Shown here piece after piece: positions 6,070-6,751 of a stretch of 6,751 nucleotides of DNA (its first letter is position 1; every line of letters starts with the position of its first letter). Under the pieces are notes generated by a model. The model saw only the letters and a list, made by a program, of their open reading frames with translations, did not search any database and had not been told where the DNA came from. The position numbers were made by a program, and so were the translations under genes. Source of the DNA: UBA4615 sp044342535 (lineage in GTDB: Bacteria > Pseudomonadota > Gammaproteobacteria > Burkholderiales > Burkholderiaceae_E); assembly GCA_044342535.1 (NCBI GenBank), contig JBIIPQ010000237.1, positions 1-6,751 of the forward strand, given 5' to 3'.

Positions 6070-6751
6070 CGCGCTGCTGCAGGTCTCGAACCTGCACGCC
6101 TACTACGGCAAGAGCCACGTGCTGCACGGCGTGGACCTGCACGTGGGCAAGGGCGAGATCGTCAGCCTGCTGGGCCGCAACGGCGTCGGCCGCTCGACCA
6201 CCGTCAAGACGGTGATGGGGCTGGTCACCGGGACCGGATCTGTGCGCTTCAAGGGCCAGGAGATCCTGGGCCTGAAGGCCTACGAGATCGCGCACAAGGG
6301 CTTGGGCTACGTGCCCGAGAACCGTGACATCTTCCCGACGCTGACGGTCGATCAGAACCTGATCCTCGGTCTCAAGGGCAAGACCGCGGGACGCTGGTCG
6401 ATGGACGACATGTACGGCATGTTCCCGCGGCTGCGCGAGCGCCAGCACACGCAGGCCGGGGTGCTGTCCGGTGGCGAGCAGCAGATGCTCACGCTGTGCC
6501 GCACCCTGATGGGCGACCCGGACCTGATCATGATCGACGAGCCGACCGAGGGCCTGGCCCCCAAGATCGTCGAGCTGGTCGCGCAGTACCTCAAGGAGCT
6601 CGAGCGGCGCGGCATCTCGATCCTGCTGGTCGAGCAGAAGCTCGCGATCGCGCTCGACATCTCCAGCCGCGTCTACGTGATGGGCCATGGCCACATCGTG
6701 TTCGAAGGCACCCCGGCTGAACTGCGCGGCAACGCCCAGATCCGCAAGGAA
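6062..6751 (+). CDS. livF: LivF-type ABC importer ATPase with Arg in Walker A, 3' partial
   Basis: This is the second ATPase subunit of the importer. The frame runs open from the ATG at 6062 to the right edge, 230 complete codons ending in AQIRKE; LivF proteins are usually about 233-240, so only a few residues are missing. The opening MADALLQVSNLHAYYGKSHVLHG is cut here only for length: its first 20 residues include the aromatic A-loop Tyr15. Walker A is GRNGVGRST (38-46), with Arg44 (codon CGC, 6191-6193) in place of the nucleotide-binding lysine. The Q-loop position is Glu86 (YVPE), the signature is canonical LSGGEQ (135-140), Walker B is LIMIDE with Glu160, and the switch position is Gln192 (LLVEQK). 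Glu86 and Gln192 are normal for LivF proteins, including E. coli LivF (VPEG, VEQN); Arg44 is not found in E. coli LivF. It overlaps livG by 8 nt. Confidence 0.93.
   Translation, partial: MADALLQVSNLHAYYGKSHVLHGVDLHVGKGEIVSLLGRNGVGRSTTVKTVMGLVTGTGSVRFKGQEILGLKAYEIAHKGLGYVPENRDIFPTLTVDQNLILGLKGKTAGRWSMDDMYGMFPRLRERQHTQAGVLSGGEQQMLTLCRTLMGDPDLIMIDEPTEGLAPKIVELVAQYLKELERRGISILLVEQKLAIALDISSRVYVMGHGHIVFEGTPAELRGNAQIRKE

Noticed and set aside
5975..6694. A 239-codon minus-strand frame opposite livF
   Set aside because: It is an antisense shadow; the plus strand encodes an ABC ATPase with motifs in order up to the window edge.

Overview
The window is a dense, single-strand stretch of GC-rich DNA with strongly G/C-biased third codon positions. 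The protein sequences look most like those of Betaproteobacteria, probably Burkholderiales; this is judged from general resemblance only and no search was run. All six genes read left to right and fill the window almost completely. The first is cut by the left edge and the last by the right edge.

Layout: (1) an acyl-CoA ligase of the AMP-forming superfamily (2-1594, 5' end missing), most like the medium/long-chain fatty-acyl and 3-(methylthio)propionyl-CoA ligase (DmdB-like) group; (2) a 64-nt spacer with a small hairpin and a Shine-Dalgarno; (3) a secreted type-1 periplasmic binding protein (1665-2909); (4) a 120-nt spacer with two tandem perfect hairpins and a C-rich, G-poor tail; (5) a tight block of LivH-type permease (3030-3977), LivM-type permease with an extra C-terminal membrane module (3982-5289), LivG-type ATPase (5302-6069) and LivF-type ATPase (6062 to the right edge).

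Together genes 3-6 form one complete ABC importer of the hydrophobic/branched-chain amino acid transport (HAAT) family: one binding protein, two different permeases and two different ATPases. The adjacent ligase suggests that the imported compound is a carboxylic acid (fatty, methylthio- or aromatic) activated to its CoA thioester after entry, rather than necessarily an amino acid. That is inference from context; the substrate cannot be read from the sequence.

The most interesting signal is in the two ATPases. LivF has Arg instead of the Walker A lysine (GRNGVGRST) plus Gln at the switch-His position and Glu at the Q-loop position. LivG has a degraded signature (LTYAEQ). In a sandwich NBD dimer these all fall in the same composite ATP site, while the other site (LivG Walker A GPNGAGKST, Glu174, His205 with LivF LSGGEQ) is fully consensus. 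The importer may therefore be an asymmetric pump with one active and one degenerate ATP site. Smaller points are the tandem hairpins separating the binding protein from the permeases, the GTG start of livH without a visible Shine-Dalgarno, and the repeated ATG-CGA-TGA start context of livM and livG.

I found no tRNA, rRNA, CRISPR, insertion sequence or other mobile element, and no gene-free stretch longer than 120 nt.
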